From Mycolicibacterium sp. GF69 (lineage in GTDB: Bacteria > Actinomycetota > Actinomycetes > Mycobacteriales > Mycobacteriaceae), in assembly GCF_003284965.1 (NCBI RefSeq), contig NZ_QMEW01000007.1, positions 1 through 64,000 on the forward strand: a stretch of DNA of 64,000 nt, written 5' to 3'. Position 1 is the first letter of the stretch, and every line of letters starts with the position of its first letter. Positions 53,648 through 63,211 of this stretch are shown piece after piece. Below the pieces are notes generated by a model. It was not told where the DNA came from and ran no database searches. It saw nothing but the letters and a program-made list of their open reading frames with translations. The position numbers and the translations under genes are program-made.

Positions 53648-54961
53648 CTACGGCAGGGCGCCGGGGCTGATCTCCTCGAGCATTTCGGTCACCAGCGCTG
53701 CGATCGGCGAACGTTCACTACGCAGCAGCGTGATGTGGGCGAACAACGGGTGCCCCTTGAGCTTTTCGATCACCGCCGCGACGCCGTCGTGCCTGCCGAC
53801 GCGCAGATTGTCGCGCTGGGCGACGTCGTGGGTGAGGACGACACGCGAGCCAGCGCCGAGCCGCGAGAGCACGGTCAGCAGCACGTTGCGCTCGAGCGAC
53901 TGCGCTTCGTCGACGATCACGAACGAGTCGTGCAGCGACCGGCCACGGATGTGCGTCAGCGGCAACACTTCGAGCATGCCGCGCGACAGCACCTCCTCGA
54001 GCACCGCGGGACTGGCCAAGCCTTCGAGCGTGTCGAAGACCGCCTGCGCCCACGGCCCCATCTTGTCGCTCTCGCTGCCGGGCAGGTAGCCGAGGTCCTG
54101 CCCGCCGACCGCGTAAAGCGGGCGAAACACGACGACCTTGCGCTGCGTTCGGCGCTCCAGCACCGCCTCCAGGCCGGCGCACAGCGCCAGTGCGGACTTG
54201 CCGGTGCCCGCCTTGCCGCCGAGCGAAACGATGCCGACGGACTCGTCGAGCAACAGGTCCAACGCGACCCGCTGTTCGGCGGAGCGGCCCCGCAGCCCGA
54301 ACGCCTCTCGGTCACCGCGTACCAGTTGCACCCGCTTCTCCGGGGTCACCCGGCCCAGCGCGTGAGAGGTTCCGCCGAGCAGCCGGATCCCGGTGTGGCA
54401 CGGGAGGTTTCGGGCCGTCTCGAGATCAGTCTCACCTTCGGCGAACAACGCGTCGATATCGTCGGGGGTGACTTCGACTTCGGCCATGCCCGTCCAGCCC
54501 GACGTGATGACGTCCTGGGCGTGGTACTCGTCGGCCGACAATCCGACCGCGCCGGCTTTCACCCGCAGCGGGATGTCTTTGCTGACCAGTGTGACGTGCT
54601 TACCCTCTGCGGCGAGGTTGGCGGCGACGGTGAGGATCCGGGCGTCGTTGCTCTCGGTGCGGAACCCGGCGGGCAGCACCGACGGATCGCTGTGGTTGAG
54701 CTCGACATGTAGCGAGCCGCCTTGTGCGCCAACGGGAATCGGCAGATCGAGCCGACCGTGTTCGAGGCGAAGATCGTCGAACATCCGCAGTGCTTGACGC
54801 GCGAACCAGCCGAGCTCATGATGGTGCCGCTTGGCTTCGAGTTCGCTGATCACGACCAGCGGAACCACGACCTCATGCTCGGCAAAGCGCGTGCAGGCCC
54901 AGGGATCTGACAACAGCACGGAAGTGTCGAGCACATAGGTGCGGATTGCCGATTCAGTCAC
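53648..54961 (-). CDS. phoH2: PhoH2, PIN-domain ribonuclease fused to PhoH ATPase
   Basis: 437-residue fusion. N-terminal PIN domain ([12 protein letters not shown] with D12; [25 protein letters not shown]) followed by a PhoH P-loop ATPase ([33 protein letters not shown]). Mycobacterial PhoH2 unwinds and cuts RNA and is the toxin half of the phoAT-phoH2 pair. GTG 54961 ([14 protein letters not shown]) aligns with the M. tuberculosis N-terminus as I remember it. Upstream, a frame without a standard start ends at 54979; no clear phoAT gene is seen. Confidence 0.94.
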   Translation of the reverse strand: MTESAIRTYVLDTSVLLSDPWACTRFAEHEVVVPLVVISELEAKRHHHELGWFARQALRMFDDLRLEHGRLDLPIPVGAQGGSLHVELNHSDPSVLPAGFRTESNDARILTVAANLAAEGKHVTLVSKDIPLRVKAGAVGLSADEYHAQDVITSGWTGMAEVEVTPDDIDALFAEGETDLETARNLPCHTGIRLLGGTSHALGRVTPEKRVQLVRGDREAFGLRGRSAEQRVALDLLLDESVGIVSLGGKAGTGKSALALCAGLEAVLERRTQRKVVVFRPLYAVGGQDLGYLPGSESDKMGPWAQAVFDTLEGLASPAVLEEVLSRGMLEVLPLTHIRGRSLHDSFVIVDEAQSLERNVLLTVLSRLGAGSRVVLTHDVAQRDNLRVGRHDGVAAVIEKLKGHPLFAHITLLRSERSPIAALVTEMLEEISPGALP

Positions 54962-55192
54962 GTGGCGCTCCTCGCGTCTCACACGGCTTCATGCGGCCCC
55001 GCACGAACCTTCGGCGGACACTGCGGCACTGAGACCGGGGCCGGTCCCTTCGTGATCGAAATGATCGGTACCGCCCGGACAGCAAAGCAAGTCGCTAGCC
55101 ATCGAAAGCGACGCTACTCCCGGTGCGGCACATGCGCCGTGCAGGCGCGCCGTAGTGTTCGCCGCGCCTCGCCGGAGGCGGTTGCGGGCCGC

Positions 55193-56020
55193 TTACGCGG
55201 AGGCGAACTCGCGCAGCTTCGGCTCGTCGGCCAGACCCCATGCGGCGATGCGGTCGGCGGTCACCTGACGCAACTGCCCGGGCCCGAAGATGCCGACCTC
55301 GTCCATGCGCTGAACCTTGTCCGCGTAGGCGTCAATGTCGCCGCCGACGACGTCGAGCTCGGCGGCGCGGCGCGCGATCGCCTCGACAGTCTCGTCGCGG
55401 TTCGTGGACAACAGGTGCCCGACGAGGTTGGCGAAGAACTCCTCGTGCCGCTCCTCGTCGCGGGCGATGCGCCCGATCAGACCCTTGAGCACCGGCTCGT
55501 TGATCTTGGCCTCGAGGTTGCGGCAGAACACGGCGTGCGCCCGCTCGAAGAAGGCCATGAACACCAGCCGCTCGACCTGGCTGTAGGTCTCGGCGCGGTA
55601 GCCCTTCATCACGTGCTCGACGCGCGCGTCCTCGTTGGCGGTCGGGTCGATCTCGCGGGTCACGACGAGGTAGTTGCGCAGCGCGATCGCGTGCAGGTGC
55701 TCCTCAGCGGTCCACCGGCCGATCCACCGGCCCCACTTCTCCTCGAGGATGAAGCTGAAGACGAACTCACGGTGAAAGCTCGCGAGGTTGTCTTTGGTGA
55801 TCAGCAGGATTTCCAGGGCATCGGTGACGTCTTTGGGCAGGCTCACCTGCGACGGATCCCAGTCCTTGCCGCCGAGGAACGCGAAGTTCTCGCCCTGGTC
55901 GAACGGTACGTAGTCGTGCGCGTACCAGAGATCCTCGGAGTCGATATGACGACGCAGCTCCTGCTGCACGACCGGCTCGAGTTCGAGGATCAGCGCATTG
56001 GGTACAGGTTTCTGTGCCAT
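55193..56020 (-). CDS. desA2: Acyl-ACP desaturase DesA2
   Basis: 275-residue ferritin-like diiron protein, the same length as M. tuberculosis DesA2 (Rv1094). Diiron motifs are in WTAEEHLHAIALRNYL (ExxH) and IARDEERHEEFFANLV (ExxH), with further glutamates in the first and third helices (SFHREFVFSFILEEKWGRW). Supposed to desaturate an acyl chain bound to ACP in mycolic or fatty acid synthesis; in vitro activity of DesA2 has been hard to show. ATG 56020 is preferred over 56038, matching MAQKPVPNALILELEPVV. Confidence 0.94.
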   Translation of the reverse strand: MAQKPVPNALILELEPVVQQELRRHIDSEDLWYAHDYVPFDQGENFAFLGGKDWDPSQVSLPKDVTDALEILLITKDNLASFHREFVFSFILEEKWGRWIGRWTAEEHLHAIALRNYLVVTREIDPTANEDARVEHVMKGYRAETYSQVERLVFMAFFERAHAVFCRNLEAKINEPVLKGLIGRIARDEERHEEFFANLVGHLLSTNRDETVEAIARRAAELDVVGGDIDAYADKVQRMDEVGIFGPGQLRQVTADRIAAWGLADEPKLREFASA

Positions 56021-56154
56021 GCGGTTACAGTAACCCAATTCTGTGGGAATCGTAAAATTCCGCCGGGCGTGGCGTCTGAAGCCCGAACCCGACAGTCGGG
56101 TTGTCGTACGCGTCCGACGGAAAGCCGTCGATCAACGCGACACTCGTCGAGCGC

Positions 56155-57630
56155 CTAGAGTTCGAGCCCCGGATACAGCGGATTGGCGGTTAGCAGCTCG
56201 GCCGACGCGGCATGTACGCGTTCGGCGGTGCCGTCGGCCAGGGTGTACTTGGCCTTCGACGGCCCGGCACTGGCTTGCGTCGCTTCGGTGTTCGACAGCA
56301 CGTCGACGATCAGCTCCGCCACGCGGTCGAACTCGTCGGCCCCGAAACCACGCGTGGTCAGCGCGGGAGTGCCCAGCCGGATACCGCTGGTGTACCAGGC
56401 TCCGTTCGGGTCGGCGGGCACGGAGTTCCGGTTGGTGACGATGCCCGCGTCGAGCAGGGCCGACTCGGCCTGCCGGCCGGTCAGGCCGAACGAGGTGACG
56501 TCGAGCAGCACGATGTGGTTGTCGGTGCCGCCGGTGACCAGATTCGCGTCGCGCTTGAGGAAACCGTCGGCCAGCGCCTGGGCGTTGTCGGCGACGCGTT
56601 GCGCGTACGCCTGGAACGGGGGTTGGCGGGCCTCGGCGAGCGCGACAGCCTTCGCGGCCATCACATGCGACAGCGGGCCGCCGAGCACCATCGGGCAACC
56701 CTTGTCGACGGCGTCGGAGTACTCCGGTTGGGCGAGCACCATCCCGCCGCGGGGTCCACGCAGCGACTTGTGGGTGGTCGTGGTGGTGACGTGCGCATGC
56801 GGCACGGGATCCTCGTCGCCGGTGAACACCTTGCCCGCGACCAGGCCCGCGAAGTGCGCCATGTCGACCATCAACGTCGCGCCCACCTCGTCGGCGATCT
56901 CGCGCATCTTGGCGAAGTCGACCCGCCGCGGGTAGGCGGAGTACCCCGCCACGATGATCAGCGGCTTGAACTCGCGGGCGGCCTCGGCGACCGCGGCGTA
57001 GTCCAGGAAACCGGTGTTCGGGTCGGTGCCGTAGCTGCGCTGGTGAAACATCTTGCCGGAGATGTTCGGCCGGAAACCGTGGGTGAGGTGACCGCCGGCA
57101 TCCAGCGACATGCCCAGCAGCCGCTGGTTGCCGAGTTTGTTGCGCAGCTTCTCCCAGTCCGTCTCCGACAGATCGTTGACGTGTTTGAGGCCGGCCGCGG
57201 CCAGTTCGGGTGCTTCGACCCGGGTCGCCAGAATCGCCCAGAAGGCAACGAGGTTCGCGTCGATGCCCGAGTGCGGCTGCACATAGGCGTACGGCGCCCC
57301 GAACAGCTCGCGGGCGTGCTCGGCAGCGAGGCTCTCGACGGTGTCGACGTTCTGGCAGCCCGCGTAGAACCGGTGCCCGATCGTGCCCTCGGCGTACTTG
57401 TCGGACAGCCAGGTGCCCATGGTCAGCAGGACCGCCGGCGACGCGTAATTCTCGCTGGCGATCAACTTGAGCGAATCCCGTTGATCAGCAAGCTCTTTGC
57501 GCGTGGCAGCCGCGATGCGCGGCTCGACTGACTCGATGACCTGTAACGCGGCCCGATAGGCGGCGCTCGCCGTCTCGGCGTACTCCGCGCCGGGAGCAGG
57601 AACGTGGGAGGTCACGGAATCTGCAGTCAT
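56155..57630 (-). CDS. glyA: Serine hydroxymethyltransferase, long form
   Basis: 491-residue PLP enzyme that interconverts serine and glycine, feeding one-carbon units to tetrahydrofolate. PLP lysine K288 in [26 protein letters not shown] and GGHLTHG are present. It is about 65 residues longer than the usual 420-430: an extra N-terminal segment plus an insertion at about 135-170 ([24 protein letters not shown]) before [15 protein letters not shown]. It occupies the glyA1 site between desA2 and coaA, but is of the long actinobacterial type. Confidence 0.93.
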   Translation of the reverse strand: MTADSVTSHVPAPGAEYAETASAAYRAALQVIESVEPRIAAATRKELADQRDSLKLIASENYASPAVLLTMGTWLSDKYAEGTIGHRFYAGCQNVDTVESLAAEHARELFGAPYAYVQPHSGIDANLVAFWAILATRVEAPELAAAGLKHVNDLSETDWEKLRNKLGNQRLLGMSLDAGGHLTHGFRPNISGKMFHQRSYGTDPNTGFLDYAAVAEAAREFKPLIIVAGYSAYPRRVDFAKMREIADEVGATLMVDMAHFAGLVAGKVFTGDEDPVPHAHVTTTTTHKSLRGPRGGMVLAQPEYSDAVDKGCPMVLGGPLSHVMAAKAVALAEARQPPFQAYAQRVADNAQALADGFLKRDANLVTGGTDNHIVLLDVTSFGLTGRQAESALLDAGIVTNRNSVPADPNGAWYTSGIRLGTPALTTRGFGADEFDRVAELIVDVLSNTEATQASAGPSKAKYTLADGTAERVHAASAELLTANPLYPGLEL

Positions 57631-57680
57631 GGGGTTCAGCCTACTTTCCGGTCCTTTGCGCGCCGAGTGTGGGATTGACG

Positions 57681-57704
57681 CACGCCAAACCGCTGTTTGG
57701 CGTG
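57681..57704. promoter_or_regulatory. Strong hairpin in the glyA leader
   Basis: CACGCCAAAC and GTTTGGCGTG are perfect 10-base arms around the loop CGCT. It lies between the DUF885 stop (57730) and glyA start (57630). It could end DUF885 transcription or control glyA. There is no downstream T-run and the gap is too short for a standard glycine riboswitch. Confidence 0.55.
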
Positions 57705-57729
57705 ACGGTAACCCACGTTCGCCGACTAC

Positions 57730-58971
57730 TCAGGCCGCCCGCAGCGCGGACGGGATCAGCGGCTCGTCGAGCAGCGTGCCGAATCGCTGCGTGAGGCTGA
57801 CGTCGTCGGGCCGCGCATCCAGCCAGCCGCGCAGCAGCCGGTATCCCTCCACGTAGGTGCTGGTGTAGGCCCGCCACAGCGGCGAGGACAAGAACCGCAG
57901 CATCTGCCGGGCGCGCTCGTCGTCGACCAACAGCCACCGTTTGAGGAATTCGACGACCTCGTCGACGTCGCGGTGCTCGTCGTGCAGCATCAGCGCGGCG
58001 TCCTGTCGCACCTCGGCGAGCGCGGCCGTCGCCTCCGAAACCGCCTGAGCGCTTTCGCCGTCGAACCGCAGTCCCAGATCCGCGTAGATCTCCCGGGCCC
58101 AGGCACCCCAGCCCTGTCCACTTCCCGTCGCTGCGCTCACCCCGTCGCCGATCGCCGCGTAGAGCGCCAGGTCGGCCAGGCCCTCGGCCATCAGGCACTG
58201 CGGGGTGTTGACCAGGAAGATGGTCTGCTCGGCCTGGCCTCTGCCCTCCACCAGGCCCGCCTCCTTACGGCAGTGCTCGGTGTGGTGGCCCGGATAGGAC
58301 TCGTGGGCGACCAGCCGGGGCAGGTTGGACATCTGCTGTTTGAGGTCGGCGTTGACGGCGACCGTCGACTTGTAATCGCCGTGGTAGTAGTTGAACCCCG
58401 ACCACGGCTTGTCGGTGACCACCTCGTAGGTGATGGTCTCCGCGTCGGGCAGCGGGTACTCGGCGCGCACGCGGTCGCGCAGGGCGCTGGAGAACGCGTG
58501 GATGCACTGCTCGAGGCGCGCGGGTGCAATCTGCTCGTTCGCCCGGTACGACCGCATCCGGTCAGCGAGCGAACCCGACCCGCCCAAAAGCTCGTCGAGT
58601 TGCCGATGCGCCTGCCGGTACCGCTCCGGGTCGCCCTTGCCGATGTGCACGTCGAAGTACGCCTCGACCTCGTCGATGAAACCAACCTGCTCACCTGCGA
58701 ATTTGCGGCCGGCGCACGCCAGCGCCCTCAGGTGGGCGCCAATGTAATCCGCTCGCGACTGCTCCAGTGTGTCGACCGCGGCCAACTCCCCCAGCAACCG
58801 GTCGGCCTGCCTGGCCAGGTCGGCGGGATCGGGCTGCGGCTCGGCGGCCACCGCGCGCCGCAGCGCCGGATCACCGGTGAACGAGTCGACATAGCCCTCC
58901 TCGATCCGGTCGAAGCGCAGACCGAGCAGCAGATATTCGCGGACTAGCGGATTTGAGGTGCTGGCGTCCAT
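57730..58971 (-). CDS. DUF885 family putative metallo-hydrolase
   Basis: 413-residue soluble protein of the DUF885 type, related to M3/M32-like metallopeptidases. The metal motif is [11 protein letters not shown] (H223, E224, H229/H230), and the C-terminal [10 protein letters not shown] segment would supply the third ligand glutamate. [15 protein letters not shown] and [19 protein letters not shown] are typical. The start ATG 58971 ([10 protein letters not shown]) is supported by family similarity; the upstream open frame is antisense to coaA. Divergent from coaA with 30 bases between them. The substrate is unknown. Confidence 0.85.
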   Translation of the reverse strand: MDASTSNPLVREYLLLGLRFDRIEEGYVDSFTGDPALRRAVAAEPQPDPADLARQADRLLGELAAVDTLEQSRADYIGAHLRALACAGRKFAGEQVGFIDEVEAYFDVHIGKGDPERYRQAHRQLDELLGGSGSLADRMRSYRANEQIAPARLEQCIHAFSSALRDRVRAEYPLPDAETITYEVVTDKPWSGFNYYHGDYKSTVAVNADLKQQMSNLPRLVAHESYPGHHTEHCRKEAGLVEGRGQAEQTIFLVNTPQCLMAEGLADLALYAAIGDGVSAATGSGQGWGAWAREIYADLGLRFDGESAQAVSEATAALAEVRQDAALMLHDEHRDVDEVVEFLKRWLLVDDERARQMLRFLSSPLWRAYTSTYVEGYRLLRGWLDARPDDVSLTQRFGTLLDEPLIPSALRAA

Positions 58972-59001
58972 GAGATCAACGGTAAATGCAAGACTGAGCG
59001 A

Positions 59002-59952
59002 ATGGCGCGGCTGAGTGAACCCAGCCCATACGTGGAGTTCGACCGGAGTCAGTGGCGAAATCTGCGCATGTCGACTCCGCTGAAGCTCAGCGAGGACGAG
59101 CTGAAGAAGCTGCGTGGCATCGGCGAGAAGATCGACCTGCTCGAAGTCGAAGAGGTCTACCTGCCGCTGGCCCGGCTCATCCATCTCCAGGTCGCCGCCC
59201 GCCAACGGTTGTTCGCGACCACCGCCGAGTTTCTCGGCGACGGGGGTGGTGAGCCGCAGCAGAATCCGGACCGGCCGGTGCCGTTCGTCATCGGCGTCGC
59301 GGGCAGCGTCGCCGTCGGCAAGTCCACGACGGCCCGTGTGCTGCAGGCACTTCTGGCCCGCTGGGAGCACCACCCGCGCGTCGACCTGGTCACCACCGAC
59401 GGGTTCCTCTACCCCAACTCCGAGCTGGTGCGACGGAACCTGATGGGCCGCAAAGGCTTTCCCGAGAGCTATGACCGTCGGGCGCTGATGCGGTTCGTCA
59501 CGACGGTCAAGTCCGGCTCCGAATACGCGTGCGCACCGGTGTACTCGCATCTGCTCTACGACATCGTGCCCGGGGAGAAGCAGGTGGTCCGACACCCGGA
59601 CATCTTGATTCTGGAGGGGCTGAACGTGTTGCAGACCGGGCCGACGTTGATGGTGTCGGACCTGTTCGACTTCTCGGTCTACGTCGATGCCCGCATCGAC
59701 GACATCGAACAGTGGTACATCGACCGGTTCCTCGGCCTGCGGACGACGGCGTTCGCGGATCCCGCGTCACACTTTCACCATTACGCCACTCTCACCGACG
59801 AACAGGCCGGGTTCGCAGCCCGCGACATCTGGCATTCGATCAACCGGCCCAACCTGATCGAGAACATCCTGCCGACCCGGCCGCGGGCAACGCTGGTGCT
59901 GCGCAAGGACGCCGACCACTCCATCAACCGGTTGCGGCTCCGCAAGCTCTGA
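59002..59952 (+). CDS. coaA: Pantothenate kinase, type I
   Basis: 316-residue kinase for the first step of coenzyme A synthesis (pantothenate to 4'-phosphopantothenate). P-loop [12 protein letters not shown] (98-109), [32 protein letters not shown] and LEGLNVLQ are all present. Length as in M. tuberculosis CoaA (Rv1092c, about 312). CoA feedback residues lie in the conserved core. It is divergent from the DUF885 gene and ends just before a strong hairpin. Confidence 0.96.
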   Translation: MARLSEPSPYVEFDRSQWRNLRMSTPLKLSEDELKKLRGIGEKIDLLEVEEVYLPLARLIHLQVAARQRLFATTAEFLGDGGGEPQQNPDRPVPFVIGVAGSVAVGKSTTARVLQALLARWEHHPRVDLVTTDGFLYPNSELVRRNLMGRKGFPESYDRRALMRFVTTVKSGSEYACAPVYSHLLYDIVPGEKQVVRHPDILILEGLNVLQTGPTLMVSDLFDFSVYVDARIDDIEQWYIDRFLGLRTTAFADPASHFHHYATLTDEQAGFAARDIWHSINRPNLIENILPTRPRATLVLRKDADHSINRLRLRKL

Positions 59953-59955
59953 CGT

Positions 59956-59993
59956 GCACCAAGCCCGTCCGGCGGGACCGAACGGGCTTGTGC
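59956..59993. terminator. Bidirectional hairpin terminator
   Basis: GCACCAAGCCCGT (59956-59968) pairs with ACGGGCTTGTGC (59982-59993) with a single bulged C. A small inner stem GTCC/GGAC lies in the loop. It occupies the convergent gap between coaA and the small membrane gene, so it fits a terminator for both strands, although it lacks a long T-tract as is common in mycobacteria. Confidence 0.7.
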
Positions 59994-60002
59994 GACAACG
60001 TG

Positions 60003-60413
60003 CTAGGCCTTGATGCGCCGGATGCCCTGGTACTGCAGCTCGGCCATGATCAACGTATAGACGCCGGTGGCCAACGTCAGCACCACACCGACCGTCGTCA
60101 GCGGGAACACATCGGCGAGGACGAACACCACGGTGGCGACGGTGTACGCCACGTTGCCCACGGCGATGACGATGCCGGCGGCTTTGACCGACGGCCTGGC
60201 GGCGAAGGCGAAGACCCCGATCGCGAAGGCGATGAAGAAGGCGCTCACTGCGTACTCGAATGCGATCGAAGTACCAGAGATCCTCGCCAGCCAGCCCGCG
60301 AGCGGGATACCGGCCAGACCCATGAGTCCGCTGGCGATGGCGTCGGCCCGCAGCGCGAAGCGCAGGAACGAGTCGTTGGATTCGCGGAGCCTCGGGGTGG
60401 AGATGGCGGTCAT
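60003..60413 (-). CDS. Four-helix membrane protein (paralogue 1)
   Basis: 136-residue membrane protein with four hydrophobic helices (AIASGLMGLAGIPLAGWLA; FEYAVSAFFIAFAIGVFAFAA; AGIVIAVGNVAYTVATVVFVLAD; TTVGVVLTLATGVYTLIMAELQYQG). The N-terminus RESNDSFLRFALRADAIASG matches the next gene (RDSDALLRFALRADATLCA), so the two are tandem duplicates. No family name is certain. Function unknown. Confidence 0.82.
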   Translation of the reverse strand: MTAISTPRLRESNDSFLRFALRADAIASGLMGLAGIPLAGWLARISGTSIAFEYAVSAFFIAFAIGVFAFAARPSVKAAGIVIAVGNVAYTVATVVFVLADVFPLTTVGVVLTLATGVYTLIMAELQYQGIRRIKA

Positions 60414-60520
60414 CGAACTTCCTTTCTGGTGGGGTGATCTTTCTGGTGGGGGTTATGGACCGTTCCGGAGCCGACGCCGCAACCTCTTACGACGGCGGCT
60501 CCGGACCAGCCATGCGGAGG

Positions 60521-60925
60521 TCACGTCAGGCGACGCACCCCGAGGTACTGGGCGTAGGCGAAGGCGAGGGTGGCGGCGGTGAACGCGACGATGGTGACGA
60601 CGCCGAATTCGGTCAGCGGTAGCCAGCCGGCGATCAGTACGGCCGCGATGACGACCGTGAACACGAGATTGCCGACGAGCACGCCGAGACCGACGCGCCG
60701 GACGTCGGACATCCCGGCGGCCAGAAACAGCGCGGCGCCGTAGCCGACGAGCGCGGCGCCGGCAATCCACTCGCTGGTGGCAGACAGGCCGGACAACCGG
60801 GACAGCGGGTCGGCGGCCATGGCGACGACGAGACCGACTGCGGCGCATAACGTCGCGTCGGCGCGAAGTGCGAACCGCAGCAGCGCGTCGCTGTCGCGGA
60901 CGGGGCGATCGGTGATGGCGGTCAT
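60521..60925 (-). CDS. Four-helix membrane protein (paralogue 2)
   Basis: 134-residue paralogue of the previous entry with the same layout: LRFALRADATLCAAVGLVVAMA, WIAGAALVGYGAALFLAAGM, LGVLVGNLVFTVVIAAVLIAGW and EFGVVTIVAFTAATLAFAYAQYLGVRR. The spacing between genes is 107 bases. The shared RFALRAD N-terminal motif is probably functional. Role unknown. Confidence 0.82.
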   Translation of the reverse strand: MTAITDRPVRDSDALLRFALRADATLCAAVGLVVAMAADPLSRLSGLSATSEWIAGAALVGYGAALFLAAGMSDVRRVGLGVLVGNLVFTVVIAAVLIAGWLPLTEFGVVTIVAFTAATLAFAYAQYLGVRRLT

Positions 60926-61005
60926 GTCACCGACAGTGCTCAGATAGCGCTGCCAGATCGACGCAGAACGCTGCCAGCTACTGCCAGCCGCAGCTCACGA
61001 CGTTT

Positions 61006-62358
61006 TCAGTCCTGGGCCGTCACCAGGTTGCCGCGTAGATCGGCGGCGATGAGCCGTGCCGCAGCAGTCTGCCAGTTGTGCAGCGACCGCTGCGGTACGT
61101 CGGTGACGAACCATTGCCAGGCCTGCCGGGCCACCGGATCGAGTCCGGCGGCGGTGGCGTTCTGCGCATAGGCCCGCACTCCCACCACGTACGGGAAATA
61201 CAGCGCGTTGTAGTGCCGCCATTCCTCGGTCGTGCCGAACTCGCCGCCGTCTCGCGGTTTGAGCCGGGCGATGCGGTCGGCGAGCAGCGCCTTGAGTTCG
61301 GCCGCTCGCTCCAGCGGCTGGTCTGGTGCGCCGCGGGCGGCCAGCCGCTCGTCGATGACCGGCAATCTGGTCAGCGGGCTGGCGATCAGCTTGGAGAGGT
61401 CGCTGTAGTGGCCGAGGGCCCGGCGGGTGAGGCGGGCGAAGGTGGCCTCGTCCACACCGTCGAGCGGATTGTCCTTCCGCAGCGGCAGCGCCGCTTCGGT
61501 GCTGCGCAGGGTCGCCCGGTCGGCGCGCAGGGCCGGCGCCCGCGAGAACGCCAGCCGGTCGAGGACACCGGCCAGCGGGTCGGCGAGCACGTTGATCGCG
61601 ATCGCGATCGCCAGGCTGGTGAACAGCAGCACGGTCAGCGCGGTGTCGTGGCCGGTGACCGCGAGACCGATCAGAGCCTGCCCGCCGAACAGCACCGCCA
61701 CCACGGCCGTCGCCGCGAACGAGCGCAGCATGTCCGCGCGCAACGCCTGCCCCTCGTCGAACGCGTCGCCGATCGCGACGGCGACGCCCAGCAGCGCCAC
61801 GTCGAACCCGGTGGAGGCCAACGCCAACCAGCTGGGCACCAGGCCCAGCGGGATGACCAGGATCGCGTTGCCGAGCGCGAAGAACAGCGTCGCAATCACC
61901 ACGAAACCCACGACCGGACCGGGCTGCCAGCGCCGCAGCACCGCGACGATCATCGCACCCAGCACCGACAGCGAGATCGCCGCGAACATCACCCAGTGGC
62001 CCAACCGGACCGGGCCGTCGACGCTTCCGGCCAGCGCGGCACCGACGACCGCGGCCGCGGCGACGATCGTGACGAGCCCGATCTCACCCGCTCGACTGCG
62101 CCACGTGTCCCGGGGACGGGACAGCTCGAGGAGAACCGCGAACCAGGCGACGCCCGGCACCGCGACCAGATAGATCTCGATGCGGCTGAGCACGTCGGCG
62201 CCGCTGATCGTCCGGACCGCGTCCAGCGCGACCACTGCCGCAAAACTGGTCAGTCCGATCGCGGCCAGCACCAGCACGGGTTTGCGCGGGTCACGGGCCA
62301 GCAGGTACAGGCCCAACCACCAGCTGAGCACGAAGACCACCGCCGACAGCGCAGCCAT
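61006..62358 (-). CDS. Polytopic membrane protein with soluble C-terminal domain
   Basis: 450-residue protein. About nine hydrophobic helices fill residues 1-265 (VFVLSWWLGLYLLA; IGLVTIVAAAAVVGAALAG; VVGFVVIATLFFALGNAILVIPLGLV; ALTVLLFTSLAIAIAINVLADPL), followed by a helical soluble part of about 185 residues (LRSTEAALPLRKDNPLDGVDEATFARLTRRALGHYSDLSKL; GGEFGTTEEWRHYNALYFPYVVGVRAYA). It looks like the sensor part of a signalling protein without a kinase domain. The ATG at 62358 shares a base with the prenyl synthase stop (TGATG), so it is translationally coupled. Confidence 0.78.
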   Translation of the reverse strand: MAALSAVVFVLSWWLGLYLLARDPRKPVLVLAAIGLTSFAAVVALDAVRTISGADVLSRIEIYLVAVPGVAWFAVLLELSRPRDTWRSRAGEIGLVTIVAAAAVVGAALAGSVDGPVRLGHWVMFAAISLSVLGAMIVAVLRRWQPGPVVGFVVIATLFFALGNAILVIPLGLVPSWLALASTGFDVALLGVAVAIGDAFDEGQALRADMLRSFAATAVVAVLFGGQALIGLAVTGHDTALTVLLFTSLAIAIAINVLADPLAGVLDRLAFSRAPALRADRATLRSTEAALPLRKDNPLDGVDEATFARLTRRALGHYSDLSKLIASPLTRLPVIDERLAARGAPDQPLERAAELKALLADRIARLKPRDGGEFGTTEEWRHYNALYFPYVVGVRAYAQNATAAGLDPVARQAWQWFVTDVPQRSLHNWQTAAARLIAADLRGNLVTAQD

Positions 62359-63155
62359 CACATCCCGTACCGGCGGTGACGTGCGGTGTAGTCGCGCAGC
62401 GCGCGCAGGAAGTCGACCCGCCGGAACGCCGGCCAGTACGCGTCGGTGAACCACATCTCCGAGTACGCGCTCTGCCACAGCAGAAAGCCCGAGAGCCGCT
62501 GCTCCCCCGATGTGCGGATGACCAGATCGGGATCGGGCTGCCCGGAGGTGTAAAGGTTCTCCGAGATCGCGTCGACGGTGACGGCCTCGATCAGCTGTTC
62601 GCCGCTTCTGCCGTTGGCCAGTTCCTTGCCGAGCAGTTGGCGCACGGCGTCGACGATCTCCTGGCGCCCGCCGTACCCGACGGCGAGGTTGACATGGAAA
62701 GTCTGGGCACCACCCTTCGACCGCGTCGATTCGACCGCACCGCGCAGCCGGCGGGCGGACTCCTCGCCGATCAGTTCCAGGTCGCCGACCGTGCGCACAC
62801 TCCAGTGGTTGGCGGGTGCGCAGATCTCCTCGACGACGTCGGTGATGATCTCGATCAACGGGGACAGCTCATCGGGTGCGCGCTGCAGGTTTTCGGTGGA
62901 CAACAGGTACACGGTGGCCATCTCGATGCCGGCGTCCTGGCACCAGCGCAGCATCTCGGCGATCTTGCGGGCGCCCATTCGGTAACCGACGCTGACGTCA
63001 TCGTGGCCAAGGTCACGGGCCCATCTGCGGTTGCCGTCGCACAGAACGGCAATATGGCGTGGCAGTTGGGATTTGGCTCGCGCCAGCTCCTGGCGCAACC
63101 GCAGCTCGTACAGCCGGTAGGCCGGCTCTTTGAGGCGCGGGGGAATGAGCTCCAC
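62358..63155 (-). CDS. Short-chain Z-isoprenyl diphosphate synthase (Rv1086-like)
   Basis: 265-residue cis-prenyltransferase of the UppS family. Catalytic aspartate D40 in AVLCDGNRRWA, STENLQR, and the C-terminal PDLVIRTSGEQRLSGFLLWQSAYSEMWFT are near-identical to what I remember of Rv1086, a (2Z,6E)-farnesyl diphosphate synthase feeding decaprenyl phosphate synthesis. GTG 63155 (VELIPPRLKEPAYRLYELRL) is chosen, as Rv1086 begins MEIIPPRLKEP. Divergent from the hemolysin III gene, and coupled to the membrane protein downstream. Confidence 0.93.
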   Translation of the reverse strand: MELIPPRLKEPAYRLYELRLRQELARAKSQLPRHIAVLCDGNRRWARDLGHDDVSVGYRMGARKIAEMLRWCQDAGIEMATVYLLSTENLQRAPDELSPLIEIITDVVEEICAPANHWSVRTVGDLELIGEESARRLRGAVESTRSKGGAQTFHVNLAVGYGGRQEIVDAVRQLLGKELANGRSGEQLIEAVTVDAISENLYTSGQPDPDLVIRTSGEQRLSGFLLWQSAYSEMWFTDAYWPAFRRVDFLRALRDYTARHRRYGM

Positions 63156-63211
63156 GAAGATCCAGACTACTGTGAGGTTCGGCAAACCCCCGTGGCAATA
63201 GTGGAGGTGAC

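Noticed and set aside
54980..54982. PhoH2 start at GTG 54982, overlapping an upstream frame as GTGA
   Set aside because: GTG 54961 aligns better with the known PhoH2 N-terminus; the longer start is kept only as an alternative.
56212..57531. 439-codon plus-strand frame
   Set aside because: Antisense to glyA, which has a full set of SHMT motifs.
57631..57729. Possible glycine riboswitch in the glyA leader
   Set aside because: Only about 100 bases are available and no tandem glycine aptamer pattern is seen; it is a simple hairpin.
61078..62379. 433-codon plus-strand frame
   Set aside because: Antisense to the membrane protein gene; the translation is nearly all Arg/Gln/Asp/His.
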